Part shown: positions 25,540 to 38,500 of the stretch, in pieces
Layout of the letters: each line of letters begins with the position of its first letter
Numbering within the stretch: the first letter of the stretch is position 1
NCBI GenBank assembly: GCA_936450465.1
Contig: OW388304.1
Span: 8,252,700 to 8,316,699, forward strand
Source: Gibbula magus
Lineage: Eukaryota > Mollusca > Gastropoda > Trochida > Trochidae
Reading direction: 5' to 3'
DNA length: 64,000 nt
Notes under the pieces: generated by a model
Told to the model about the DNA's origin: nothing
What the model saw: only the letters and a program-made list of their open reading frames with translations
The model's database searches: none
Translations under genes and position numbers: made by a program

Positions 25540-26270
25540 AAGTAGCCACAAATAAGCCTCCGATAAGTAGCCACAAATAAGCCTCCGATAAGTAACCACA
25601 AATAAGCCTCTGATAAGTAACCACAAATAAGCCTCCGATAAGTAGCCACAAATAAGCCTCCGATAAGTAGCCACTTTATAAGCCTCCGATAAGTAGCCAC
25701 AAATAAGCCCCCGATAAGTATAGCAACAAATAAGCCTCTGATAAGTAACCACAAATAAGCCTCCGATAAGTAACCACAAATAAGCCTACGATAAGTAGCC
25801 ACAAATAAGCCTCAGATAAGTAGCCACTTTATAAGCCTCCAATATGTAGCCACAAATAAGCCTCCGATAAGTATAGCCACAAATAAGCCTCCGATAAGTA
25901 ACCACAAATAAGCCTCCGATAAGTAACCACAAATAAACCTCCGATAAGTAGCCACAAATAAGCCTCCGATAAGTAGCCACAAATAAGCCTCCGATAAGTA
26001 TAGCCACAAATAAGCCTCCAATAAGTAACCACAAATAAGCCTCCGATAAGTAACCACAAATAAGCCTCCGATAAGTAACCACAAATAAACCTCCGATAAG
26101 TAACCACAAATAAACCTCCGATAAGTAACCACAAATAAGCCTCCGATAAGTAACCACAAATAAACCTCTGATAAGTAACCACAAATAAACCTCTGATAAG
26201 TAACCACAAATAAACCTCCGATAAGTAGCCACAAATAAACCTCTGATAAGTAGCCACATATAAGCCTCCA
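25540..26270. repeat. 25-bp minisatellite, about 29 copies
   Basis: The unit is ccacaaataagcctccgata plus agtag or agtaa. Variants have ctttataagcc, an inserted ta (aagtatagcc), cctctg or aaacctcc. Because 25 is not a multiple of three and the unit lacks minus-strand stops, all three minus frames stay open and give artefactual ORFs of up to 185 codons. It lies 0.6-1.3 kb upstream of the IDH1 start codon. Confidence 0.97.
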
Positions 26271-28420
26271 AGTGCGAAATGAGCTCTGATGGAAAGCGCT
26301 CACAAAACCTCCAACATTAGTAAGTAGGCTAACCTCCAAGGCAATCAAATTATGCAATAGGAGATGCAATTGTTATAATTATCTATGTAAATTTAGTACG
26401 CTTTGAAATACTTTTAGAGTATCATGTCCATCAGAGTTTTGATCACTTCTATTCTAATGGAAATCATGATTACGTCATCGCGAGACCAATTACACTGTTA
26501 TAGAAGCTTTTACACAATTAAAACTGGTCAACCGTCGCACAGTAGATCTAATATACGACATGCATGTTCCGGACTGGGGGTAGGCTCGAGAACACTGTAA
26601 TATAATGTATACCACATAGGAGCCGAAAGACGGGTGGTTTATTACTTACATATATAAGCATTCTTCGGTCAGATCATGACATACCATGTTATGTGTATTT
26701 TACTTACTATTTCCTTTGAACCCTTGGAGCAGAGTAATATAATGTCGTGCTATTATGATTTGATATTCTTTTTCTAGGGTACTCTTTCTATCAGATTTTA
26801 AAATAAATTTGGAATATCGATTGATTCGATTGTGAAAATCTAAAGACACGTTGTAAATGCAATCTCTTATTTTGTTTATCGTTTATCGTTGTGTTTTTTT
26901 GTTGCTATTACCTGTAATACTAACTATATAGATACTTATTAGAACAAAAAAAATGAAATACATTTAGTTTTACTGTTCGAGATAAACTGTAGATAACTTT
27001 TTCTTTAAACTTCTGGTTTTTTTTTTCAATTAACACGACATTGTGAAAACATAGAAAGTTATAAACGTCACTGTGTTTATTTCCATTTCTCATGCTGAAT
27101 GGCGAATCAATTAACTTACCAATCAACTTACAATTACATCCTATGTGTTTCAAATAGTGTGTATTTTTTAAATCTGTGTTGTAATAACGATATGGAATTC
27201 CTATGTTTCAATCTAGGCTATAGAGTTGCATCACCTCTGGGCGTGAAGGGTTCGCTAACTAGTTTACGACACATTAACGCACTCTCTTTAACCTAAGTAT
27301 AAGTCCTTTTTTTATTCCAGATAACGTGAATCGCCTCTGTTTTGATGCATGAGATCACTATGTCAATATGTCTGGGTGCAAGGTACGCGACTCTTGGACT
27401 GATAACACTCGACTTATTTCTATCTGTATACGTCGGTCACAAAACTGACCCCAATGCACCAAGGACTTGAATACACCATGCATCATTGTGTTGTGACATT
27501 GTTTATATTATATGAACGCTTCAATTACCAGGTCACGAAATTTTCACTTGTTCTATCCCAAGAATGAAACTTCTTTAAAAACAGAGATTCTAAATCATAG
27601 ATTTATTTGATGCTAAAATTCTGATTTCACTAAGGACGAAGTATCTATTTCGAAATGTTGTTTTTGGTAAATAGATAAATTGAGCATCCATAAATAAATA
27701 GGCCATAAAAAATGCTTCTATTAACCAAGCACGTTTACTACTAATGGTTAGTTTTTAAAATATTGTTGTTATCACCATGTCAATATGTCTGAGTAAGGTA
27801 CAAGACCCTTGAGCCGGCAACACACGGCTGATACATTTATGAAATATGTGGGTCAGGTAAACAGGTCCAGATACCCATACCGTCTTGACACAGCTGTAAT
27901 GTGAAGATAGTCGTGTGGGATTGTAATATTTTATGGGTGCTTCAAATTCTCAAAAGCAAGGATGCAAAGGACTACATTGGTGCAAACACTTAGATTACTA
28001 AGTCTTTGGTGATTGGTGTGATACCAAGTATATTATTAATGGACAATTCAATTGAAGCAAATAATTTCTGTATATATCATAGAAGGTGGCCGTTTGTGAA
28101 AAGTACAAGGCTTTTTATCTGTGAATATACAGAGTCAGGAAATAAGCTTGATGGAATTGTCTTGACTAGTCAATATGTGTGTAGGCCTACTATGTCACAT
28201 AATGTGGGCAGGTCATTGTGTCTTTGAAAACAAAATCATAATACAATTATTAGAAAATCTATAAAAAAAATTGTGCTGTAAATTATAAAACTAATAAGGA
28301 TTTTTCATTTTTTACTTGTGTCCATATCCAATGCTGTTCAATGTATTCTTATTTAAACCTTTGAGAATCATTTCTAAATTGATAAAATGATTTTACGTTA
28401 TTCTTTACAGTTATTGAATT
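26271..28420. other. Intergenic DNA between LOXHD1 and IDH1
   Basis: No gene is supported. Two diverged copies of a several-hundred-base segment can be traced: actatgtcaatatgtctgg at about 27,356 and accatgtcaatatgtctga at about 27,775, followed in both by a tgttgtgaca/gtgtgggatt ... gcttcaa block. Confidence 0.45.
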
Positions 28421-28580
28421 GAGAGACAAATATTATGGATAACAACTTCGATCTTTATTTGTTTCACACATCGTTTCTGGGCTACTTCTTGCCCCTTCTT
28501 TAGGTGGATGGAGGGGTAAGAAGTAGCCCAGAAACATTGTGTGAAACAAATAAAGAAGTTTTTATCCATAATATTCTCTC
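28421..28580. repeat. 160-bp imperfect palindrome (hairpin element)
   Basis: The arms run from gagaga...tattatggat to atccataatattctctctc and include tttatttgtttcacaca and tgtgtgaaacaaataaag. Near the centre, aaggggcaagaagtagccca followed by gaaac recalls the stem and GAAAC order of Penelope-type ribozyme tails. The loop is about 25 bp. No ORF is present. Confidence 0.75.
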
Positions 28581-31500
28581 TCATTACTGTACCAACTTCT
28601 AAATGCCTTCGAAAAATTTCATCAGTTATTAAACTGTGATTTTTGATGATGACAAGGTTTTCTTTCTGTAAAAGACGAAGTGAACGTAAAGGATCAATTC
28701 ATTTATTTCAGTAGAAGATGCAAATAATGCAAAAATAGCTATCTACACATAAATATATAATTTCTTTAATAAAAGACTACGGTATTGCCAAACTAAGCCA
28801 AATATATACAAGTTGGACTGTAAATAATATAAAACGCATACATTGTAGAGAAAAGAACGGATTTCATAGGAATAACGGATTGTACATCAACGATCACAGA
28901 TATCATTAAAAAATATACAATAATAACGATATTCATTGTTAATACACAAATATACAGGCACTTGGACAAGAAACAATACATTTCATTCTATAAAAGCAGT
29001 GAAAATATCAAATTATAATAAATGATTGTAATAAAGAAAACTTTGCAAGAGTAACAAGTGCTCATAGATGTGTGACAAATTCATAATTATAATATATTTA
29101 GTTACACATTTCTTATTCTAATACAAACAAAGTGACACTAACATAATTTCACATAACACATGTGTTAAAATGGACACAATGTTCTTCTTTAAACAACATT
29201 TCCAATAACCTGCAGTATCAAAACAATATTTGTAAAAGGGTTATAAATGGTAATTTATCAAGTACGGTAACTAATAAGACCTCATATAAGAAACAAAATA
29301 AAAGACAGACACAAAAAACTGTTAAAGAGGAATAATTTCCCTGAGAAAATAATAGCACTTAAGCACATACTCAAATTTCCTAAATTTGATGAGTTATTAC
29401 ACAGTTTTTGCTGGTTTTGAGAGTAAAACTTAAAAACAAAACAATCATACACCATATTTTTTACTACTTTGGTTTACTGGCCAAATATCTAGAAATGTCA
29501 ATTTGACTGAGTACTTTAGATATTAAAATTTTGTATTCCTTAACTTCTTTGTAGGTAATATTGAAATCATTATATTTTCTTAACTGACACTGGGTATATA
29601 TAATTTGCCTCCACCTGTAACAGAGCATTCATGATATATATATGCATATTGACTTAAGTTTTAAAAGTTCTGCACAGTGTTGCAAACTAAAACGGCCTAC
29701 ATTAAAGATTACCAATCAAGGACATCTATACAGTTGTGTGGGGTGTAGCAGTTAAAACAGTCTACATCAACAGTTACAAATCAAGCAGAGAACTTTGAGC
29801 TGCCAGTAAGAGTAATAACGATTCAAGGCTCAAGCAGATAAAACTGCTCTTGTCGTTTCCATCAAGAAATCTACAACACGTGAGAAAGTGATATTCTGTG
29901 CAGTTTAAGTGTGTGTTATACTAAATTATTTTGTCTCATGAAGCGTGCATTTTGTACTTAAATTTAGAAATAAGTATACCAATCTGATTTGATTATCTTG
30001 TTAAAGAGGAAAATAATACTAAACACCTGACTTCTATATGGAAGGAAAAGTTTAAAATTGGTTGAAACTTTGTAAAATGTCGTAACGTCATACATATAGC
30101 AGAATACAATTCTAAACAAAATATCACAGAGTGTTGTTATTTTATTTACAAAATGTACGAGAGTGTGGTTTGTAAATTCACTGTATACGTACCATAATGT
30201 GAGAGGACTTCAACAAGTTAGACAAGGCTATATATACAGATTTACATATATAGTAAAGTATTGAAAAGCCTTACCAATTCTAACAAAACTAATGTTGATA
30301 TTTTTGTCTGTCATAAAGATATATATGTCATACATTCATTTCTTTTATGCAATATATAATTAAAACTAAGTATAAGTCATTGTACACCATTTAGAATTGT
30401 TTATAGATTTACGTTACAATATAAATCTTTAAAACATTTGACCGAGTTACCTCAATTTGCCAGTCCTTCACAATTATTAAAGCAAAACACTTTTACATAA
30501 ATCTTGTCTGCAAACAAAGATAAAACAAAAACTGACACTTTAAACAGTTTGATACATTTTGATATCAGGTATATATATATTTTAAAAATAATTTAAAGTC
30601 ACCTAAAAGCATTGTTTAACAATCTATTCTATTATCTATCATTTATTTATTACATGTAATCAATGTCTGTATTTAAACGTCTTATAACTAAACTAAAACC
30701 ATGCACACTTTACTGAGAGTTACTCAGATAATGAAATTACATAATATTTTAGAAAACTAATGTAAGATATACCAATATATACCTGTAGGCTTGTTATATT
30801 TATACACATTTTGATAGGTAAGCTCAGGGAAGGGCAGTGAATCTACAAACTGTCTGAGTACAATATTGACAAGGCACAATAGTTGTAAAGGATACTAAAC
30901 AACATGCTCGTTTTTTACCAAATCATTAACACATTTTAATAAAAATGGTATTAAACATGAACTAGCTTAGTATTCTTTTATTACTTGTAACATTGATGAC
31001 AGCAAGATGACACTTATCATGCTAGGCCAAGTACCATTGTGATGTCATCACCTAATAACAAAGTGATGTCACAAACGTAAATCATTCTGACATCATACAC
31101 ACAGCAGTATTACTCTAGTGTAATGTTGCTATATAAATATTACACTGCAGTATCTTCCATAGGTAATATAATTATCACAACAGAAATTGATAGACATTTC
31201 TTACTCTTGAAATCAATAGGAACACTTTTTACTTCATGTTTAACAGCATAAAATTTTAATCTTGGAATTTATATAATAATAAGTAATAGAATGTGACACT
31301 ATTTTCATCAAAGTTGTTACAATACGATACAATTGAAAAATGTTGAGTATGATTTTTGAAAATATAAAAAACAAACATGCATAATGAAATTATCCCTTGC
31401 ATTATTTCTTAGAAGGTAAAATTATTCAACAAGGTTTAATGAATATGACATCAAAATATAAATATACTTTTATAACACTTTAGATGATAACATAATCAAG

Positions 31501-31782
31501 TAATAGTAATCAAATCCTTGCTTGATCCCTGGCTAAATAATGACTATCACGGAATCCTCCGGAGGTACGGGTAAAATATATAATATCTTGACTTCAATAA
31601 AGCTCAATAATTGTTCATCATTAGCAATAGTAGACAATGAAAAGTATATAAATTGGTATAAGAAAACAACACAGATTCCAGTTCTAAAAAGACTCAACAT
31701 AATAAAATATCATTGTGGATGGAATGTTTGCTGACTTGGGTTTTGTTGACTTTCCTTTTTCGTGAATTGAATATGTTTTCAG
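28581..31782. other. Very AT-rich region downstream of LOXHD1
   Basis: About 3.2 kb with no protein-like ORF, immediately 3' of the LOXHD1 stop, so part of it is probably LOXHD1 3' UTR. Minus-strand AATAAA hexamers occur, for example at 30,977-30,982, but none can be chosen with confidence. A decayed repeat with tgatgtcat and attacac/gtgtaat motifs lies at about 31,010-31,150. Confidence 0.4.
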
Positions 31783-32574
31783 TTAGTCACTTCTTGAGTA
31801 AATTTCACGAGATATTTCTCCGTCCCCCTTTTCCTTATCAAACCACTTTTCACACGGGAACTTTGTGGTGATGTTGGTAGCCAGGTTGACAATGTGTACG
31901 TAGTCCAGGAACCACCCGGGCCTGAACCCGGAATTGTCATGCTCGATTTGTATTTTCCTCAGTTCACCTAAACGAAGAAAACCAACAAATTAAAATCATA
32001 ATATTTGGAAACATAGAAACATAGAAACACAGAAACATAAAAAATATCTTTTTACACCATTTAAAACCAATCCTGATGGAAATATTTGAAGAAGAATTTT
32101 CAGAAATTTTCAGAAATTTTCTTATCACAGTCTTGATACATGACTGGTTTTAAAGAGACAAAGCAATACAAGAGACTCCTCCCAAATAATACAAGTACCG
32201 GTAGTGTTTTCACATGGTGGGATCCCAAATATAACCAATTATAAATGTTGCAATACCATCATGATGATGAGAGAAAACATATGAAAAGTATGAGAATGAA
32301 TATTATCAGAGATATTCCAAATGGTAAAGTTATGTCTCTTTAAAATTATGTTCATATCTCTAGTTTTTATGAATAAACTCACCTAGATCAAGAGCCTCAA
32401 TTTGGAATTTATCAATCTGGTTTCTCTCGAACAAATCCCGGAATTTCTGTTTTAGTGGTCGTTTGCCCGTGTCTCCATTAGTTCCGATAATGTTGATAGT
32501 AACATTTGCGTTGGTACCAGAACCTTTAACATCCCCAGTGTGGACTATAATCTCGTACTTCACTGGTGCCAAGT
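31783..32574 (-). other. LOXHD1: PLAT 11 and C-terminus (LOXHD1 exons 30-31)
   Basis: It opens [19 protein letters not shown], then [39 protein letters not shown] and [20 protein letters not shown]. The protein ends YSRSD shortly after the last PLAT strand, with TAA at 31,783-31,785. As in vertebrate LOXHD1, there is almost no tail after the last domain. Confidence 0.94.
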
Positions 32575-35500
32575 CTGGAAGTAGAAATGTTAAGAATAAA
32601 AAATAACTTTTCAATGACTAAACATTACGAAACTTGTGGTGATATCAGTCTTAGGAATATTTCAGAATTTCAAATTCAGTATGAGCATTAAGATCTAAAT
32701 ATATATATATTGTGTGTGAAAAGAAATATCTTTTGAGGTGAGGTGAGTTGGGATTTAACGCCGCTTTCGAGGGTATTTCACTTATTTCACTGCTGCTAGT
32801 ATTATGGCAGGGAGAAAGCCTGCAAACCACCTTAGATTTCACCTGGGGGTTAAGAAGCATTTGACTAATTCTGGATTCAAACCAGTACCTCTGGTGCGAG
32901 CGACCTGCCCCTCCTCCACTTTGCCAACATCGAGCTGTTTGCCGGTGCTCTTGCTGACTTTAGGTGTGATGGGGATCCACGACTTGCATGGGAAATGGTA
33001 CCTGATGAGGGGAATATATATAAAATATATATATATATATATATATCAGAGTCTGCACAGTGACCATACTGGAATAACTGGTCTGTTGGGAAAAACACAA
33101 CCTATGTCCTACACAATGGACATTTTCAAAATACCAATATTGTCTTGTTAGATTATAAATTTGAAAATTAAAATTTCAAATGAAGTATGAGTCTAAAATT
33201 CTATCCTTGACAAAGACATTGGTTCCCTTTTACTTATAGTATCTTTTAAAGATGTCTTAAATCAATCTACTTGAAAAAAACAAAATTTTCATCTTAGCAT
33301 TTTCAACTATGATTTATTTCTAATGAGATATTTTAAATATTGATGGGTACCGTTAAATATCCCAAGTTGATGCCCTAAGCAATAGCTGGTGTATATTTGT
33401 ATGCATGGATGTACAAGGACAATTACTCCATTCATTGCAACACATAAGTTGACTTCAGTATATCCTGGTTTTGTTTTACTCCAGTAGGAGCTTTATAGGA
33501 TTTAAAAAGCCTTGCTCTAAGTGACACATACTACCTCACTTTATATTATATTTATTACTATAAATTATTTTAATATTCACAATACATTTATATTTAAGTT
33601 TTGGACAATAAATTATTTCCCTACTGTGAACCAATAGAAGCACTCCTAAAATGACCACTTCAATAGTATTTATATTACCAATAACGAAGACTGATCTACA
33701 TCTTGTCTAAAGACTTAACAAATAAAATAACTATGGCGTGAATCACATAAAAAAATAAAACCTACTTCTCTCCGTCTGTAGCGTTAGTGACGACCACCTC
33801 ATGACAGTGCCAGAATGCGTCCTTTCCTTCCCCGGTGGGCGGAGGGCGGTCGTCTCTCGAAAACGCTCCCAGGATGCAGCACTCCAGCTTCCCAAGATTC
33901 GGAGTGACAAATTTAAAGTTGTCTGTTTGTCCCCTACAAATAAATTGGAAACTTGCTGTGAACAAAATTGCATTATAAAAAGCATATTGTATGTATTCTC
34001 ACAATAAAAAGATTTCAGAAAGTCACTTTATGTCTTTCTATGCTTTGAAAATATTATGTGACTGTGTGAGTCAGTCCACCAAACTGGAATGGCATTATTT
34101 TTGAGGTTTCATTATTTAATGGGATTCAGTCTAAATTCATACTTACTTTCTCAGTATCTTATTCTTGGCACTGTTTTCCATCATGAAAACTTTGGATGTT
34201 TTGCGACTTCCTTCCAGAATCAACCAACCATTGTGAATAGTGCCGCCTTCTTTCTTGTCGGTTGTTGTGATTTCAATATCATACACTGAAATAGAATAAA
34301 CAACATATCATTCACAGATAACAGTCGATAACATCAATAGTGTCCAGAGGTTCTATTTGTTTATCTCCAATGATTGTTCAGCCAGAATGTAATGTACATC
34401 AAAGTAGCGTATTAAAATTGGACTATGACTGCCATTATTATCGTTCATCATTATCGATTTTGGTAGAATATTTCTTTCACAAGCTGGTATAGATTTATAA
34501 AAAATATTCATACAAAACACTCAGTGTATACACAAGAGTCAACCAAAAGCATATAATCTGGTATCTTTACTCAAGGGTTGGTAACCATTTGAGGTATTTA
34601 TAGAATTTTCCCATTTTTGGGGCTTCCAAGCTTTCAAGCCTTTTTCCTACAGCGTTAAATCCAACATTTTTGTCTAGCATATTTCCTACAGTATCAAATC
34701 CAAAATAATTATGTTCATTTGATTTTAATTCAACAGTTTTTCTGTAAAACTCACCAACTTTATCCTTAGAACTGCCGGAATCTGAGGTCAAGTTGTTGCT
34801 ACAGGTCAGCTCTCTGATGATCTGCTTATCGTCCTCACTCTTGGAGAGCCAGCGGTCACACACGAACATGTATGTCTTGTGGCTGGACATATCCTCCACC
34901 TCGATGGAACCCAGGTGCCAGGACGATCCGAAACCTGGTCAGGAGAATTCCTAATTATTAAGCCACAAATCTTTGATATTCTAGAAGTTGAGGTGATCAA
35001 CAATGAAGAAATATCATATTGATACTAACTTTGTTTTCATTTGGACATAGATTCTAATGTCTTTGTAACTTGCATTTAGTCACAACATTAGTATCTATGT
35101 TGAAACTTCACCTGTACAGCGTAAAGAAGTTGTATATCCATAAAATATTTCTTCATTCTTCAACAAAGCCACAGCAAGACACACCCTATCCAAAACTAAA
35201 ACAGTGCATTTCTGTGATAAGTGATAAATAAATACCTACCTTGGGCCAGTCATGCTTCTTAAAGGGACACTGCGTCGAGTATAAAAATCAGATCATGGGT
35301 ATCTACCTATGCTGATTTACATGTCTGCTAACAAGTCACAGACACCGAATTTCAGACAATTGACATAATTAGTAATAAAAACTACTGAATGTAAACAGTG
35401 AAGTGAAGCGTAACTGGTTAGCAGACACTTTAATCATCTTAGTGAGATAAAGATGAGACTCATTTTTATCCGCGATGCAGTGCCCCTTTAAAGGCGCTGT

Positions 35501-38500
35501 AGCACGTTTTTTGCAAATTTTATTTTTTCAAATTTCCCATTTATAATGATAGTTTATGTCATTCATATTTACTTTAGAGGGTAAAACATCTTATTACACA
35601 AACCAATTATCCGTAGTGGTAATAACGGTGTTGCGTATAAAGCAAAAATTTCATGGCGGCCATTTTATTGTGAACACATTTTATTATTTCGAATGACAAA
35701 AACGATAGTCGTGGCTTTACGGAACCATGTACACTCATTTGTAACTTGACTTTCCGAAGAGAGAAGGGTGTTTTACTATTGGTGACGTTATTTTTCAAAT
35801 ACATTTCATCGACTTATTTGAGCGAAAAAAACGTGCTACAGCGCCTTTAAAGGTACATGATTTATGAGCCTTTATACAATCTAGTATTTAGCTAGCTGAG
35901 CTGTCTGAATATAAAACTGCAAGCTCAGAAAAAAATAACCAAGAAAGGTTTCACATTGATGTTTTACCATGTCTTTTTTTCTTAACATATGTACTATTTT
36001 GAACTGTATGCAAATTAAAAAGGGTAAATCCAGAATATCTGATTTATCATTACAGCTAGCATTATTACTGGAAAAAGCCTGCAACACCATTTTGTTTACA
36101 AACTTCGTCAATCTCCATCACATAATTTAAGCCTTGCCACATTTTCTGTGCTACCATAGCAGAGCACACTGTGAAGTTCAGGAGCAGCGCGCCACTACAC
36201 TAGCACTGGACAGTTAGGGAAATGCTGCAAGTCTTCAATAAGCCAGTGATGTAGACTGGCTCCAGTTATATATGCCTTGCGGGGGAGTTTCTATGCACAA
36301 ACAAACTTGCAAACCAGATGAAAGCTGCCAAACAAAATACGAACCCTGGAGCAGTTGGTCTGTTACTCCATCTCCTAAGCATTAATATAAAATGTTGTAA
36401 CATCCAAATTTTAGAAATATTTTCAATATATATGATATACCACAATGCTAAGTTTCATTTGTTGAGGAGGAAAGGGTCCATGAAGTACAATGTTGTATAC
36501 AACAGATAGTGAACTGATTGTATCTCAAGTACGTGTTCAATTATTAACGAAGAAGTACAACTGGACCAATACTCAAAATAACAATTAAACCAAATATAAT
36601 AACCTAGAAAATAATGAAGACAGAGTCAGTGCTTACATGCAAATTTTCTCAACAAAAACGTCATTATCCAGAAATCTTTTGTATTCCAGCTGTCATGCAA
36701 CCATTTTGAGAGGCGGACTTATAGGAATCATGACTCATTAAACTGATAATAAGAATTTTTGATAATATTTTATGTGACTTTCATACATGACAAAATGCCA
36801 TATTGTTATTTTTTTATCATAAATCGCAACTTTAACCTTTCTATTGTCACTATACTGAATGAACTTGAATTAAAATGGTAATTTTCAGCAACAGTCTGTT
36901 CTAGAGGAAATAACATTATTAATAATGTTTGACATAAAATGACTCCAACATCTTACTAACATACCATCTTTAACAACGGGGATCATTAAGGGATTGGCTA
37001 CTGGTTAAAGAAAGTGAGGCCAACACAGAAAGCCTATCCTGGACTAACCCGAGACCCGCAGGTAAGGGGTTAAGGAATCAATAGTTATCACAGCTCTCTC
37101 ACCCCTGTCATCATGCCAGACTAACCTGAGACCTGCAGGTAAGGGGTTAAGGAATCAATAGTTATCACAGCTCTCTCACCCTTGTCATCATGCCAGACTC
37201 TGAGTTTAGTCAGTTCTCCAAGGGACAGCAGGTTCTTGTACATGAACACGTCTTCCCGCGCCTGTTCGAATGCGTTTTTGTTCGTCTCCGACTGCTTGAG
37301 ATGAAGCTGGCCGGAGTCACCGTGGGCGCCAAATATGATGACGTACACATTGGCATTAGTTCCAGCACCTCTCACATCCGATGTCTTCACAGTGATCTTG
37401 TAGTTGGTTTCTGGAAATAGATTTTGAAGCATGGACATTAAAGCATGGATATTGAATTGGACATTGAAGCAAGGATACGACCAAACTGAACCCCAGAAAT
37501 TAGATATCCAAGTCAAGAATGAAGAAATGACAGATGTTATCTGAAGAAATTGGCCCCATCACATTTTGGGCCTTAATGGACATTGTATCATTTCTGAGCT
37601 GTGTTTAACAATGTCAAAACATTAATCTAGAAGAATTAGTAAAATTAAATATTTTTTAATCTAATGATATTTTAAGAAATGTCTGTACATAAAAAGCAAT
37701 ATTTATTTTTCTGAAGAGACGAGTTTAATTGCTGGTTAAAATCTGGTTAAAATCAGATAGGGCCAGTTGCAAAAGTGGTCATCAAAAACAAAGTCTGTAC
37801 ACATGGCATGTCAAATTTTAGAAGGACTGGTTGCATTCTGTACAGTGTTCTGCATGAGGCAGAACTAGTATCAACTGTTGATACACTTGTACTGTCTGAA
37901 CCTGAGGTTTCATGATGTTGATATTCCATTGATAGATCTCAATAATACAGTAACTCCAGTATCAACAAAGACTATAAAGATCAACTCACTGGAGATGACA
38001 CTCTTGCCCCTCTCTGTGGCGGGGAGATCGACAGAGAGCCGACCGTCTCCCTTCCCCTTCTCCTTCCCCAGCCAGTCCTTGTAGGTGAACACCGTCAGAA
38101 CCCCCGTCTCCATGTTCCGCAACTCAATCTGCAACATCACAACTCTTATTAGCAGTGGAAACAACTGATATTTAGCCAGGGTGTACTACCATCTCCATTG
38201 TGGCCAGGGCGTAGCTCTACAAAGATATCGTAGATTTACAATCAATTGTAGCCCACTCTTTTAACATTGGTTACAATTGATTGTAATGCTATCATCAATG
38301 GTAAGTATTTTGAGAAATGGCACACAGTACTTCATTGTTCCACCAACATTCTCTCCCCACAGAGGTTGCTGAACTGATTTCTTCCCACATAACCTCTCTT
38401 CTAATACAACAATTTTGCTGTTCTCTGCAATGTGAAAATTTGCAACTTTGACATATCCAAAATTTTCTAAGTTATTATTATTAAATGACTAAAGTATATA

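Larger units (their letters stand above)
34755..37410 (-). other. LOXHD1: PLAT 9 (LOXHD1 exons 25-26)
   Basis: It opens [20 protein letters not shown], then [20 protein letters not shown] and [20 protein letters not shown]. The intron holds a 77-bp duplication of the exon 25 donor and two abutting MITEs. Confidence 0.93.

Noticed and set aside
25540..26270. CRISPR-like array
   Set aside because: The units are contiguous 25-bp repeats without unique spacers, in an animal genome.
25468..26369. Overlapping minus-strand ORFs of up to 185 codons with a 25-residue repeat
   Set aside because: They are the three frames of the 25-bp minisatellite. Each frame is equally open, the pattern is dictated by the DNA unit, and no splice or start context supports a gene.
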